A DNA stretch of 64,000 nucleotides. Source: Planctomycetaceae bacterium. GTDB lineage: Bacteria > Planctomycetota > Planctomycetia > Planctomycetales > Planctomycetaceae. The position numbers and the translations under genes were made by a program. Below, piece by piece: positions 63,713 through 64,000 of this stretch (its first letter is position 1; every line of letters starts with the position of its first letter). The notes beneath the pieces were generated by a model. It saw only the letters and a program-made list of their open reading frames with translations. It had not been told where the DNA came from and searched no databases. The DNA lies in contig JANSXP010000007.1 in assembly GCA_024742875.1 (NCBI GenBank), forward strand, positions 124,001 through 188,000. The letters are read 5' to 3'.

Positions 63713-64000
63713 TTAGCCGATCAGTTCTTTGATCGGCGTGCCGCCGTTGGCCAGCTTCATCGGACGGCCACGCTTGGACGTGTGAACCGTATTCAGAGGA
63801 ATGCCCATCGCGTAAGCCACGGTGGCCCAGATGTCGCCTGGCTGATACGCCTTGCTGTTGTCAGCCACACGGTTGCCGTCCGCATTGGTGGCACCGATGG
63901 CCTGACCATTTTTCAGGCCACCACCACCGATCATGGTCGACCAGCTGGCCGCCCAGTGGTCGCGGCCCACGTTTTGGTTGATGCGAGGTGTGCGACCGAA
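63713..64000 (-). CDS. DUF1501 protein, C-terminal part (5' end outside window)
   Basis: The frame continues beyond the right edge. The visible 95 residues read [21 protein letters not shown] and then the C-terminal DUF1501 end ([29 protein letters not shown]). DUF1501 proteins are sulfatase-fold secreted proteins that are nearly always encoded next to DUF1549/DUF1553 proteins in planctomycetes. The start and catalytic part lie outside the window. Confidence 0.88.
   Translation of the reverse strand, partial: FGRTPRINQNVGRDHWAASWSTMIGGGGLKNGQAIGATNADGNRVADNSKAYQPGDIWATVAYAMGIPLNTVHTSKRGRPMKLANGGTPIKELIG

Overview
The window is a stretch of GC-rich chromosome that almost certainly comes from a planctomycete. 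The evidence is the gene content: a DUF1559 pilin-like protein, a DUF1549/DUF1553 protein beside a DUF1501 protein, DUF1080 and ThuA proteins, ECF sigma factors, a CRTAC1/UnbV-type protein, HTTM (vitamin K-dependent carboxylase-like) proteins, cysteine-rich secreted HEAT proteins and a Cys-poor HINT protein. The genus cannot be fixed from sequence alone. Genes lie on both strands in short operons, and most intergenic gaps are short.

Layout. 1-8.4 kb: 3' end of a Y-family polymerase, a membrane pyrophosphatase, a DinB-like fold protein, a secreted LRR protein with a Lys/Ala-rich tail, an MlaE-MlaF-MlaD lipid-transport operon and a PEGA lipoprotein. 8.8-19.8 kb: PP2C phosphatase, sensor histidine kinase, a small membrane protein, a Cys-rich HEAT protein, a polytopic GT39-like protein, DUF1080, PIN-PhoH and PhzF. 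19.9-27.7 kb: a CDGSH protein, a triple Trp-rich repeat protein, a membrane protein, then a leftward cluster lipoprotein-GalT-phosphoesterase-UvrA-like. 28.4-32.3 kb: ThuA, penicillin-acylase family, ECF sigma factor.

32.3-40.5 kb is the accessory part. A long gene-poor stretch leads to tRNA-Lys(CUU), a small membrane gene and a long inverted repeat. Then comes a visibly less GC-rich array of four leftward genes: an orphan toxin tip, its putative immunity gene, a HINT protein with a related C-terminal tip, and a second related putative immunity gene. This looks like a polymorphic toxin/immunity locus with two diverged cassettes, and it is the most interesting part of the window. A HEAT-like membrane protein and a zinc-ribbon/DUF4328-like protein follow.

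40.7-52.7 kb: a vWA membrane protein, a phosphate-porin-like protein, an outer-membrane barrel, a thermonuclease, SGNH hydrolase, endonuclease/exonuclease/phosphatase, a shortened UnbV-type protein and an LRR protein. 52.8-59.2 kb: DUF1559, a lipoprotein, two tandem HTTM proteins and a GYF-domain protein. 59.4-64 kb: a PAP-like phosphoesterase with EF-hands, then a leftward ECF sigma factor directly coupled to a DUF1549/DUF1553 protein that has an anti-sigma-like N-terminus, and the end of a DUF1501 gene.

All assignments come from reading motifs, and no database search was run. Start codons were moved from the longest reading frame wherever a ribosome binding site, signal peptide or stop/start overlap argued for it.
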